Assembly: GCA_016763095.1 (NCBI GenBank)
Contig: JAESUK010000102.1
Coordinates: 1 to 5,885 of the forward strand
DNA: 5,885 nucleotides
Reading direction: 5' to 3'
Source: Alphaproteobacteria bacterium
GTDB taxonomy: Bacteria; Pseudomonadota; Alphaproteobacteria; Micavibrionales; Micavibrionaceae
Shown: positions 1-5,885 of the stretch, piece after piece
Position numbering within the stretch: position 1 is the stretch's first letter
Layout: each line of letters opens with the position of its first letter
The notes under the pieces: model-generated
Database searches by the model: none
Told to the model about the DNA's origin: nothing
What the model saw: only the letters and a program-made list of their open reading frames with translations
Position numbers and translations under genes: made by a program

Positions 1-579
1 GATGCCGATGAACTAATGTTTCCAGATATCACCCAAGAGATTTCTCAACTTTTACGCACCCCTGATATAAAGCAATATGCCGGATTTTTCGTAAGGGGTG
101 GATATATCTGGGACGGCCAACAACTTAAACACGGGCTTAAGAACAATAAGATTGTCCTCCTCCATAAACACCGCATGGAATATCCAATCATCAATGATTT
201 GGGGTGCAAAATCATGGGCGAGATCGAAGGACATTACCAACCCATCCCCAAAGATCAAAAATACAAAATTGGACAACTCAAAACAAAAATAGATCACTAC
301 GCCTTTGTGGACATGGACGATTGGACAAAACGTCATCAAAAATACGCCGCATGGGAAGCGTTCATGATCACCAACAAAGCATATCCAATTGATCCCTCAT
401 ATCGCCGTCAATGTTGTAAAAACCTATTCAGAAAATTACCCTTTCGGGGCATCATCGCCTTCCTACATTCCTATATCTTAAAAATGGGGATCATAGATGG
501 CGTAGCAGGCTGGAACTTCGCAAAAACCCGCTATGAATACTACAAACTGGTAAGAAACCAGTTACACAAATCTCTTTAA
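1..579 (+). CDS. Family 2 glycosyltransferase, C-terminal part (5' end outside window)
   Basis: The reading frame is open from the first base, and the first visible residues are Asp-Ala-Asp-Glu-Leu. This is the DADE motif of many family 2 (GT-A fold) glycosyltransferases, in which the acidic residues hold the metal and nucleotide sugar. The Met encoded at 16 follows this motif directly, so it is an internal residue and not the start. Visible residues number 192. Other family-like signals are Glu-Gly-His-Tyr-Gln-Pro (about residues 76-81), Ile-Asp-His-Tyr (97-100), Trp-Thr-Lys-Arg-His...Tyr-Ala-Ala-Trp-Glu-Ala (108-120), and a C-terminal stretch with Gly-Ile-Ile-Asp-Gly-Val-Ala-Gly (about 163-170), seen in LPS- or capsule-type transferases. 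The missing N-terminal part should hold the nucleotide-binding half, roughly 90-110 residues. The likely role is transfer of a sugar from a nucleotide donor onto a surface glycan at the cytoplasmic side of the inner membrane; donor and acceptor cannot be read from the sequence. It converges on the next gene, with 21 bases between stop codons. Confidence 0.82.
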   Translation, partial: DADELMFPDITQEISQLLRTPDIKQYAGFFVRGGYIWDGQQLKHGLKNNKIVLLHKHRMEYPIINDLGCKIMGEIEGHYQPIPKDQKYKIGQLKTKIDHYAFVDMDDWTKRHQKYAAWEAFMITNKAYPIDPSYRRQCCKNLFRKLPFRGIIAFLHSYILKMGIIDGVAGWNFAKTRYEYYKLVRNQLHKSL

Positions 580-600
580 AAACCAAAAGATAGATGGAAA

Positions 601-1302
601 TTACTGTCTGAAATTCCATGCTAATGTTTGCTTTGCGAATGTCGCGATCGCACCAGAAATATGATGAGCTTGTCTAATTTTATATTGCTCAATGCGTCCA
701 ACTTTTGCCGATGTTTGTGACACACCACCACCCTCAAAAATACATAACGGGGCAGGAATATAATGAACGGGTAAATCATGTGCCACAACATCCATCAAAT
801 ACCGATACGTGAAATCATAGTCACTCGAAATTTTATAATTAAGGTCATATCTCAGATTATTTTTCTTATAAATCATTGCTTGATGATGGGTAAACAATCC
901 CTTACCGATAGTTGCATATGGCTTCGCTGGCTTTTCATGAATTTTACCCGCCACACTTTGCTCTAGAGAATCTCCGTATACAAAACCTGGATCACGCGCA
1001 AGGGTCTCATCAATCATCGCAAGAGTTTCTTCCGTGGCCAACATATCGCCTGCATTTAAAAACAGCATGTAATCGCGTGTTGCACGATCAATACCACGAT
1101 TCATCGCCTCATAAATCCCACGATCTGGACATGACTTCCAATCTGCATTGGTGGTTTTAAGAAACGCGACACTTTTATCCGTAGAGCCACCATCCACAAC
1201 AATCCATTCAAAATCTTGATGTGTTTGCGCCTGAAGTGAAGACGCTGTCTTCTTCAAGCCTTCTAAATTATTATAAGAAATCGTGATAATTGATAAATTC
1301 AT
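601..1302 (-). CDS. Family 2 glycosyltransferase, WcaE-like type
   Basis: This complete 233-residue protein looks like a short GT-A fold glycosyltransferase. The N-terminus Ser-Ile-Ile-Thr-Ile-Ser-Tyr-Asn-Asn (4-12) is the usual first strand of family 2, so the ATG at 1302 must be the start although only a GGGG run one base upstream resembles a ribosome site. Val-Val-Asp-Gly-Gly-Ser-Thr-Asp (35-42) is the nucleotide-binding motif. Asp-Arg-Gly-Ile-Tyr-Glu-Ala-Met-Asn-Arg-Gly (60-70) and Phe-Leu-Asn-Ala-Gly-Asp (81-86) replace the classic DxD with the NxGD form found in the colanic-acid WcaE-like group. His-His-Gln-Ala-Met (139-143) and Ser-Ser-Asp-Tyr-Asp-Phe (159-164) fit the acceptor and base region of that group. 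No membrane segment is evident. It is probably the last gene of a minus-strand transcript, 21 bases after the upstream stop. A role in surface polysaccharide synthesis is inferred from the family; the sugar is unknown. Confidence 0.9.
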   Translation of the reverse strand: MNLSIITISYNNLEGLKKTASSLQAQTHQDFEWIVVDGGSTDKSVAFLKTTNADWKSCPDRGIYEAMNRGIDRATRDYMLFLNAGDMLATEETLAMIDETLARDPGFVYGDSLEQSVAGKIHEKPAKPYATIGKGLFTHHQAMIYKKNNLRYDLNYKISSDYDFTYRYLMDVVAHDLPVHYIPAPLCIFEGGGVSQTSAKVGRIEQYKIRQAHHISGAIATFAKQTLAWNFRQ

Positions 1303-1323
1303 GCCCCATATATAGACAAAAAT

Positions 1324-2004
1324 CTAAGTGGGAACAGCAAAAAAACACACAGGCAAAGAAAATTGCGACAAAGTAAGCGGTTCATTATTCTCTGCAAGGC
1401 GGGGCATTGAATACTTCGATGGTTTTTCGGACCAACGCCCGTCTTTATCCAAACGCACAAAATGAAACGTACCACTATACAAGCGCGTAAAGGCTATTAG
1501 ATACTGATCAGAACCAACATCATCTGGGCTTTCTACAACCTGAAGACCATGCTTTAGCAAAGCAGGCATTTCACGTGTCAGAACTTTTTCTTCCAAAATA
1601 TGATGTCCAATCCGCTTTTCCCACCATTTCTTATTCACCGCTTTAAAAAAATTTAAATACAGCTCCGTTGTCGCCGTGACATTTTGATCACTGAGCGTCT
1701 CTTGCCAATGCTGACACAAAGATAAATTCTCAATTTGTTGTTGTTTAACATCTTTTTTATTAAGGGCATAATTCAAACAATTATAAGAATTGTGGCGCTC
1801 TACCCAAAAATCATCGCCATATTCTGGGGCTTTCTTGGAAAGCTGGGCAAGCTCACCTGTATTCGCCGACCATAAAAACTCACCAAGCTCCATCCATGGT
1901 GGATTGAACTTTCTGATCTGATTTTGCATTCTCTTATGAGAAAAAGCATCAGCATATTTTGTGAATAAATTTGTCATAAGACAAACAACATAGCGCAACG
2001 ACAT
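1324..2004 (-). CDS. Unnamed protein with possible papain-like Cys/His motifs
   Basis: I cannot give this 226-residue protein a family name. Two stretches resemble motifs I recall from a scattered group of bacterial hypothetical proteins: Asn-Ser-Tyr-Asn-Cys-Leu-Asn-Tyr-Ala-Leu-Asn (72-82) and, near the C-terminus, Phe-His-Phe-Val-Arg-Leu-Asp-Lys-Asp-Gly-Arg-Trp-Ser-Glu-Lys-Pro (180-195). Cys76 followed by His181 is the order expected of a papain- or NlpC/P60-like thiol hydrolase, but catalysis is inference only. The middle (about 84-145) is helical-looking and rich in Lys, Gln and Trp. There is no clear signal peptide or lipobox, so it may be cytoplasmic. Start choice: the frame opens at a TTG (2016), with ATGs at 2004 and 1977. 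An AAAAGAG stretch lies directly against the TTG and about 12 bases before the ATG at 2004, so I chose 2004; 1977 has no visible ribosome site but is possible. It sits between the DUF2794-like gene and the glycosyltransferase on one probable transcript. Confidence 0.78.
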   Translation of the reverse strand: MSLRYVVCLMTNLFTKYADAFSHKRMQNQIRKFNPPWMELGEFLWSANTGELAQLSKKAPEYGDDFWVERHNSYNCLNYALNKKDVKQQQIENLSLCQHWQETLSDQNVTATTELYLNFFKAVNKKWWEKRIGHHILEEKVLTREMPALLKHGLQVVESPDDVGSDQYLIAFTRLYSGTFHFVRLDKDGRWSEKPSKYSMPRLAENNEPLTLSQFSLPVCFFAVPT

Positions 2005-2036
2005 ACACCATTGCAACTCTTTTATATCTACAGAAC

Positions 2037-2387
2037 TTAGCCTTTATTTACTTTTACAAGGTTATGCTCAATTTTTAACAAGGTGATAGTTTGGCGCAAT
2101 TGCTCAATAAAGTGACCAATTTTTTCACTACGTGCGACCTGACGAAGCGACCCCTTTGGGGCGGGGGTTGTGGCAATGAACAATACCGTATCTGGACCCA
2201 TCTTTCTTTTCTCTATGGTAATCAATGGCTTTTGCCCCGCATCTGCACGAAATGAGATGAAGAAGCAGTCTTTGCCATCCGAGAATGAGAAGTCCTTAAA
2301 CAGCCCTTCAAATACGCCATTGGCATAAACTTGAAAGATCTGCTGAAACTCACGACGGGTATATCCAATTTTCTGATCTATAGACAT
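2037..2387 (-). CDS. DUF2794-like small protein
   Basis: This 116-residue soluble protein fits the pattern I remember for DUF2794, a small family found mainly in Alphaproteobacteria and without an assigned function. Matching parts are Tyr-Thr-Arg-Arg-Glu-Phe-Gln-Gln-Ile-Phe-Gln-Val-Tyr (9-21), a Val-x-x-Gly-x-x-Lys-Asp-Phe-Ser segment, Phe-Ile-Ser-Phe-Arg-Ala-Asp-Ala and Pro-Leu-Ile-Thr-Ile-Glu-Lys-Arg. The C-terminal third is a helical region ending in a basic tail. It lacks a signal peptide and membrane segments, so a cytoplasmic location is inferred. The ATG at 2387 is the first in frame and has only a weak upstream purine stretch. It is the first gene of the minus-strand cluster and starts 26 bases from a divergent gene. 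The family match is from memory, hence the moderate certainty on the name; that it is a real gene is much surer. Confidence 0.8.
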   Translation of the reverse strand: MSIDQKIGYTRREFQQIFQVYANGVFEGLFKDFSFSDGKDCFFISFRADAGQKPLITIEKRKMGPDTVLFIATTPAPKGSLRQVARSEKIGHFIEQLRQTITLLKIEHNLVKVNKG

Positions 2388-2413
2388 TTTTCAGTATTTA
2401 GTTTAACACATTT

Positions 2414-3157
2414 ATGAACATTTTAACAAAGTATATGAGCATGAGCCAAGCACAAATGAAATCACCAAAAAAGTCTCAAAAAGGGACACGAAAAAAACAA
2501 CAAAAAGATCCTGCACAAAAACAGCATGATGAGATGATCAGAGATGTTGATGACAGCTTGCGCCAAGATCAACTTAATGCGCTATGGACAACCTACGGAT
2601 CAACCGCAGTTACACTGATTATTGGGGTTATTCTTGCTACGGCCGTAATCTCTGGATGGAACAGTTGGACATCCGCCAAAAACCAAAAAATTACAACAGC
2701 GCTCTTAGCGGCAAAAGACAGCGGCAAACCAAAAGAGGCGCTCGCAGAATTTATTCAAACACACAAAGGCACGCATCAAGCAATTGCAGCGCTTGAATTG
2801 GCAGGACAATATAGAAAAGACGACGATCTTGAAAAAGCAGCTACGCTCTACAAGCAAGTATCTGAGAACACAAAGATGGACGCTATTTACCGTGACTTAG
2901 GCACATTGCTCTATGCCACAATCGACACACAACCAAAAAGCAAAGACCTTCTTGAGGCATTGGCGCAAAACGAAGAAAGCCCTTGGCGCGCCCACGCTGG
3001 TCTTGAATGGGCATTGTTCCAAGCCTCCCTTAACAACTACACAGGTGCCCTTGATACCTTAACAATGATCACCGCACTCGACAGCACCCCAACTGGTATA
3101 CGTCAGAAAGCAATAACATTGACGACACTCTACAAACTCAAAGGTACAAATAAATGA
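2414..3157 (+). CDS. Inner-membrane TPR-like protein (YfgM-like) upstream of bamB
   Basis: The 247-residue product has a Lys/Gln-rich cytoplasmic N-terminus (about 16-36), then an amphipathic stretch Asp-Val-Asp-Asp-Ser-Leu-Arg-Gln-Asp-Gln (44-53), a single membrane helix (about 64-82) and a helical C-terminal part (about 90-245) with TPR-like helix pairs, for example Ala-Ala-Leu-Glu-Leu-Ala-Gly-Gln-Tyr followed by Leu-Glu-Lys-Ala-Ala-Thr-Leu-Tyr. This is the build of the YfgM/TPR_21-type proteins encoded next to bamB in many proteobacteria; in E. coli YfgM is linked to the SecYEG translocon and periplasmic chaperones. The C-terminal part should face the periplasm. The stop overlaps the bamB start by four bases (ATGA), which suggests translational coupling. 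The start is uncertain: ATGs at 2414, 2435, 2441 and 2456 all precede the conserved part, and none has a strong ribosome site. I give the longest form. Confidence 0.87.
   Translation: MNILTKYMSMSQAQMKSPKKSQKGTRKKQQKDPAQKQHDEMIRDVDDSLRQDQLNALWTTYGSTAVTLIIGVILATAVISGWNSWTSAKNQKITTALLAAKDSGKPKEALAEFIQTHKGTHQAIAALELAGQYRKDDDLEKAATLYKQVSENTKMDAIYRDLGTLLYATIDTQPKSKDLLEALAQNEESPWRAHAGLEWALFQASLNNYTGALDTLTMITALDSTPTGIRQKAITLTTLYKLKGTNK
2420..2449 (-). promoter_or_regulatory. Candidate promoter of the minus-strand cluster
   Basis: On the minus strand TTGGCT (2449-2444) is followed after 18 bases by TAAAAT (2425-2420), a fair sigma-70-like pair. It would give a start point near 2412 and a leader of roughly 25 bases before the ATG at 2387. 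It overlaps the first codons of the divergent TPR-like gene. A second pair, TTGTTA and TAAACT, also 18 bases apart, lies about 20 bases further downstream, so the choice is not firm. Confidence 0.25.
3140..3144 (+). promoter_or_regulatory. Ribosome binding site of bamB inside the preceding gene
   Basis: AAAGG lies nine bases before the bamB ATG at 3154 and within the last codons of the TPR-like gene. Its spacing supports that ATG as the start and fits reinitiation or coupled translation over the ATGA overlap. Confidence 0.65.
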
Positions 3158-4491
3158 TCAGGAAGTTTATATTTCTTTCGTCAATTCTTTTCTTATTTGG
3201 GTGTGGAACAATAAGCGCCCTCAACCCATTTGACGGAGAGAAAAAACAGGAACGCCTCGAAGGTGAACGTATTTCTGTCCTAGAGCTACAAAAAGCACTA
3301 GAGCCTGATGACGTCATTTTGGAAACACTTGGCTTTGTTCCTCCAAACGCTTGGCAGAACCAATATTGGCCACAAACTGGCGGATATCCAAATCACGCCA
3401 TGCAAAATTTAGAGCTTTCTTCTGGTGAGCTTGAAAAAATGTGGAGCATTGATATCGGTGCAGGCGAAAAAGATAACCTCCCACTAACGGCACAACCAAT
3501 TGTATTTGATGGTCACATCTTTGTGATGGATGCGGAATCACGCGTAACATCTGTAAACATACAAACTGGAAAACGTGCGTGGCAATATAACCTAAAGCCA
3601 AAAGAAGAAGATGAATACGTCATCTCTGGCGGTCTTGCCTATTCAGCAGGTACGCTTTATGCCACCTCTGGGTTTAACGAATTATTTGCCCTCAATCCAT
3701 CAGATGGAAAAATCAAGTGGAAAAAAGCCCTTACATCTCCATCACGCGCCGCCCCAACTGTAATTGATAACCGTATCTTTGTTGTCACAATTGATAACCG
3801 CATCTATGCTTTCAGTGCAGAAGACGGAAGCAGACTTTGGAGCTACCAAGGTCTAAGCAGTGAAGCTGGTCTTGTTGGAATGGCGGCCCCTGCTGCCAAC
3901 CGAGATATCGTTGTTCCTGCCTTCTCATCAGGTGAGATTTACGCCCTTCGCGTAGAAAATGGCTCTGTCGCTTGGGTTGAAAACCTTGCCTCAACACGCC
4001 ACGGAAGCGGGCTATCTTCTATTTCTGATATCCGCGCCCTCCCTGTCATGGACAAAGGTGCGATCATAGCAATGAGTTATGGCGGGAAAATCGTAGCCCT
4101 CGATGAGCGCACTGGAAACCGCATCTGGCAAAGAGAAATTGGTGGATCACAAACACCATGGGTTGCGGGAAACCATCTCTTCATGTTGACCTCAAATAAC
4201 GAACTTGCCGCCCTCGGTCGTGACCAAGGAAAAGTTATTTGGGTAACCCAACTTCCTAAACATAAAAAACCAAAATCCAGAGAAGGCGCAATTGCCCTCA
4301 AAGGTCCGATTTTGGCAGGTGGTCGTCTTATCGTTGCCGGAAGCAATGGAATGATCTACGAGATTGATCCAACCAATGGGAAAATGTTAAGAGATTGGTC
4401 GCTCCGTAGAGAAATTGTTGTTTCTCCAATCGTTGCGGGGGGTGTGATGTATATCTTAACAGCCAATGGCATGCTTCACGCGTACCGATAA
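3154..4491 (+). CDS. bamB: Outer membrane assembly lipoprotein BamB
   Basis: BamB is the beta-propeller lipoprotein of the BAM complex, which binds BamA and helps fold outer-membrane proteins. The 445-residue product starts with a lipoprotein signal: basic Met-Ile-Arg-Lys, a hydrophobic core and the lipobox Leu-Phe-Gly-Cys with Cys17 as the lipidated residue. Residue 18 is Gly rather than Asp, which fits sorting to the outer membrane. After a linker (about 18-90) come PQQ-type propeller blades, each closing with a Gly-x-x-x-Trp pattern: Trp143, Trp189, Trp229, Trp274, Trp325 and Trp363, plus a degenerate last one near 409-415, with a further strand pair at the C-terminus. A PQQ dehydrogenase is unlikely because the protein is short, lipidated and lacks the catalytic regions of those enzymes. 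It is coupled to the upstream TPR-like gene and followed by der, a widely conserved neighbourhood. Length is a little above the E. coli protein (about 390). Confidence 0.95.
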   Translation: MIRKFIFLSSILFLFGCGTISALNPFDGEKKQERLEGERISVLELQKALEPDDVILETLGFVPPNAWQNQYWPQTGGYPNHAMQNLELSSGELEKMWSIDIGAGEKDNLPLTAQPIVFDGHIFVMDAESRVTSVNIQTGKRAWQYNLKPKEEDEYVISGGLAYSAGTLYATSGFNELFALNPSDGKIKWKKALTSPSRAAPTVIDNRIFVVTIDNRIYAFSAEDGSRLWSYQGLSSEAGLVGMAAPAANRDIVVPAFSSGEIYALRVENGSVAWVENLASTRHGSGLSSISDIRALPVMDKGAIIAMSYGGKIVALDERTGNRIWQREIGGSQTPWVAGNHLFMLTSNNELAALGRDQGKVIWVTQLPKHKKPKSREGAIALKGPILAGGRLIVAGSNGMIYEIDPTNGKMLRDWSLRREIVVSPIVAGGVMYILTANGMLHAYR

Positions 4492-4520
4492 TTTTTTCTA
4501 GCTTTACAACTCACTACAGT

Positions 4521-4530
4521 GTACATGTAC
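4521..4530. repeat. Perfect 10-base palindrome
   Basis: GTACATGTAC reads the same on both strands and does not extend outward (T at 4520 faces C at 4531). It lies 30 bases after the bamB stop and could be a protein-binding half of the der upstream region, but a single short palindrome can also arise by chance. Confidence 0.4.
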
Positions 4531-4569
4531 CTGAAAATAAGTGTGCCTAATCAAACAATTTGGTTTTAA

Positions 4570-4631
4570 ACGAAGCACAAAGCGCACAGCATAGTAACGC
4601 TATGAATGCGACGAAATAACGACGTACAAAG
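4570..4631. repeat. Imperfect hairpin flanked by 13-base direct repeats
   Basis: The core is an inverted repeat: CGCA (4583-4586) pairs with TGCG (4607-4610), and CATAG (4590-4594) pairs with CTATG (4600-4604). A small internal loop (CAG facing AA) separates the two stems and TAACG (4595-4599) forms the terminal loop. On either side is a direct repeat, ACGAAGCACAAAG (4570-4582) and ACGACGTACAAAG (4619-4631), identical at 11 of 13 bases. The left copy touches the hairpin and the right copy begins eight bases after it. The layout resembles a small dispersed palindromic element or a leader structure in front of der. It is unlikely to be a terminator because the stem is followed by A-rich rather than T-rich sequence on the plus strand. 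Confidence 0.5.
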
Positions 4632-4637
4632 TTAAAA

Positions 4638-4641
4638 AAGG
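4638..4641 (+). promoter_or_regulatory. Ribosome binding site of der
   Basis: AAGG, preceded by a run of A, stands nine bases before the ATG at 4651. Spacing and sequence fix this ATG as the start of der, consistent with the conserved N-terminal G1 motif beginning at residue 8. Confidence 0.7.
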
Positions 4642-4650
4642 CAAATTAAA

Positions 4651-5885
4651 ATGTTTACACTCGCTATTTGCGGACGCCCCAACGTAGGAAAATCAACAGT
4701 TTTCAATCGCTTAACGGGGAAGAAACTCGCCATCGTGCATAACACTCCGGGTGTAACCCGTGATTGGCGCGAAGCCCCTGCACGCCTTGCTGGTCGTGAT
4801 TTCACGATCATTGATACAGCGGGCTTGGAAGACCTTCTTAATGAATCTCTTGAATCACGCATGAACAGCAAGACTGAGGATGCCCTCAAAAAAGCAGATG
4901 CAATTCTATTTGTGATTGATGGACGTGATGGCGTGATGCCGCTTGATAAGCATTTTGCAAAATGGCTAAGAAAACAGAACAAACCTGTGATCCTCGCCGC
5001 CAATAAATGTGAAAATGACTCTGATGTATTTACAGGGTTGGCTGAAGCTTACCAACTCGGTTTGGGCGAAGCCATTCCTCTGTCTGCCGCGCACGGTCAT
5101 GGCTTTAACGATCTTTACCAATTCCTTGAACCACATTGGACAGAAGATGATGAAGAGGAAGAAAAGAAAGATAAAAGCGGAATTGATATCAAAGATATTG
5201 ACGCCCTCGAAGGGGATGAAGATTTTGACTTTCTGCTTTTGGGCAAAGAAGATGATGAAGATCAAACAAAACCGATCAAAATTGCCATTGTTGGTCGCCC
5301 AAATGCGGGTAAATCTACATTGCTAAACTCCCTCATCGGGGAAGAACGCATGCTCACAGGGCCTGAAGCAGGTATTACCCGTGATGCGATCACCGTTGAA
5401 TGGGAACATGAAGGTCGCCCACTTAAATTGGTCGACACAGCAGGAATGCGTAGAAAATCAAAAGTTCAAGGCACATTAGAAAGAATGTCCGTGAATGAAA
5501 GCATCCGTGCGATCCGTTTGGCACAGCCTGTTATTCTTGTCATCGACGCAACCAAGCCTCTTGAAAAACAAGATTTAACCATTGCACAACATGTTGAACG
5601 TGAAGGACGCGCTCTTGTTCTTGTTGTCAATAAATGGGACTTGGCGACAGATAAAAAAGAACTTTTGGAAGAGATTAAATACAGACTAGGACATACACTG
5701 TCTCAAGTGCCAAATCTTCCAATCGTGACATTATCGGCGTTAAACCAAACAAACTTTGATAAGCTCTTTCATAAAATCTTCGGCTGTTATGATATTTGGA
5801 ACACACGTATTTCAACAGGGCGTATGAACAGATGGTTACGTGGTCTAGAATCACATCACCCTGCGCCATTATCAGTAGGTCGTCC
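4651..5885 (+). CDS. der: Ribosome assembly GTPase Der, 3' end outside window
   Basis: Der (EngA) is a GTPase with two G domains in tandem plus a C-terminal KH-like domain, needed for maturation of the 50S ribosomal subunit. The frame is open to the window end and shows 411 residues. G domain 1 has Gly-Arg-Pro-Asn-Val-Gly-Lys-Ser-Thr (8-16), Asp-Thr-Ala-Gly (55-58), Asn-Lys-Cys-Glu (118-121) and Ser-Ala-Ala (145-147). G domain 2 has Gly-Arg-Pro-Asn-Ala-Gly-Lys-Ser-Thr (215-223), Asp-Thr-Ala-Gly (262-265), Asn-Lys-Trp-Asp (327-330) and Ser-Ala-Leu (362-364). The first G4 motif ends in Glu instead of Asp, which I recall from other alphaproteobacterial Der proteins. The linker (about 164-208) is strongly acidic, with 21 Asp/Glu among residues 165-204. 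The KH-like domain begins near 378 and is cut by the window edge; perhaps 40-80 residues are missing. Its place after bamB is a conserved gene order. Confidence 0.97.
   Translation, partial: MFTLAICGRPNVGKSTVFNRLTGKKLAIVHNTPGVTRDWREAPARLAGRDFTIIDTAGLEDLLNESLESRMNSKTEDALKKADAILFVIDGRDGVMPLDKHFAKWLRKQNKPVILAANKCENDSDVFTGLAEAYQLGLGEAIPLSAAHGHGFNDLYQFLEPHWTEDDEEEEKKDKSGIDIKDIDALEGDEDFDFLLLGKEDDEDQTKPIKIAIVGRPNAGKSTLLNSLIGEERMLTGPEAGITRDAITVEWEHEGRPLKLVDTAGMRRKSKVQGTLERMSVNESIRAIRLAQPVILVIDATKPLEKQDLTIAQHVEREGRALVLVVNKWDLATDKKELLEEIKYRLGHTLSQVPNLPIVTLSALNQTNFDKLFHKIFGCYDIWNTRISTGRMNRWLRGLESHHPAPLSVGR

Larger units (their letters stand above)
4492..4650. other. Intergenic region between bamB and der
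   Basis: This 159-base stretch carries no credible gene. From left to right it holds a T-rich stretch just after the bamB stop (4493-4498) with no GC-rich stem before it, the palindrome at 4521-4530, AT-rich sequence, the repeat-flanked hairpin at 4570-4631, and the der ribosome site. I could not assign a well-spaced -35/-10 pair; der could be transcribed from here or by read-through from bamB. Confidence 0.6.

Noticed and set aside
52..339. Minus-strand open frame of 95 codons opposite the first glycosyltransferase
   Set aside because: It lies entirely opposite a frame carrying family motifs and shows no recognisable domain or ribosome site.
580..600. Shared bidirectional terminator between the convergent glycosyltransferases
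   Set aside because: The 21 bases hold no inverted repeat.
2014..2016. TTG start giving a 230-residue form of the Cys/His protein
   Set aside because: The purine-rich stretch directly abuts the TTG, leaving no spacing, whereas the ATG at 2004 is about 12 bases from it.
4485..4500. Possible terminator at the T-run after bamB
   Set aside because: No GC-rich stem precedes the T-run, so a rho-independent terminator is not supported.
4602..4619. Five-codon open frame (Met-Asn-Ala-Thr-Lys) within the hairpin region before der
   Set aside because: It is too short, has no ribosome site and no amino-acid bias suggesting an attenuator peptide.
5002..5013. Asn-Lys-Cys-Glu in place of Asn-Lys-x-Asp in the first G domain of Der
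   Set aside because: As far as I recall, Glu at this position is common in alphaproteobacterial Der, so it is probably not a loss of function.
4632..5265. Overlapping minus-strand open frames opposite the start of der
   Set aside because: They are antisense to well-conserved Der motifs, have biased low-complexity translations and no family resemblance.

Overview
The window looks like chromosomal DNA from an alphaproteobacterium with a moderate-to-low GC content (by eye, AT-leaning). Three things point there: the gene order TPR membrane protein - bamB - der, a small protein that fits the alphaproteobacterial DUF2794 pattern, and the style of the BamB and Der sequences. I cannot name a genus.

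Layout. (1) Positions 1-579, plus strand: the C-terminal part of a family 2 glycosyltransferase whose start lies outside the window. It converges on (2) a tight minus-strand cluster read from right to left: a DUF2794-like protein (2387-2037), an unnamed protein with a possible Cys/His catalytic pair (2004-1324), and a complete family 2 glycosyltransferase (1302-601). The gaps of 32 and 21 bases suggest one transcript. (3) Only 26 bases separate this cluster from a divergent plus-strand group: a single-pass membrane protein with a TPR-like periplasmic part (2414-3157), which overlaps the outer-membrane assembly lipoprotein gene bamB (3154-4491) by four bases. (4) A 159-base gap follows, holding a short palindrome and an imperfect hairpin flanked by 13-base direct repeats. 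(5) The tandem GTPase gene der (4651 to beyond the window end) comes last, truncated only by the window edge.

How the genes fit together. Most of the window concerns the cell envelope. The two glycosyltransferases probably act on surface polysaccharide or LPS. The TPR membrane protein and BamB belong to envelope and outer-membrane protein biogenesis. Der acts in assembly of the large ribosomal subunit; its link to bamB is conserved gene order rather than a shared pathway.

I found no CRISPR array, tRNA, rRNA, insertion sequence or phage gene, and no convincing rho-independent terminator. The observations most worth following are the 2004-1324 protein, with its conserved-looking Asn-Cys-x-x-Tyr-Ala and His-Phe...Gly-x-Trp-Ser-x-Lys-Pro motifs, and the repeat-flanked hairpin in front of der. 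Nothing here is clearly a new biological system.
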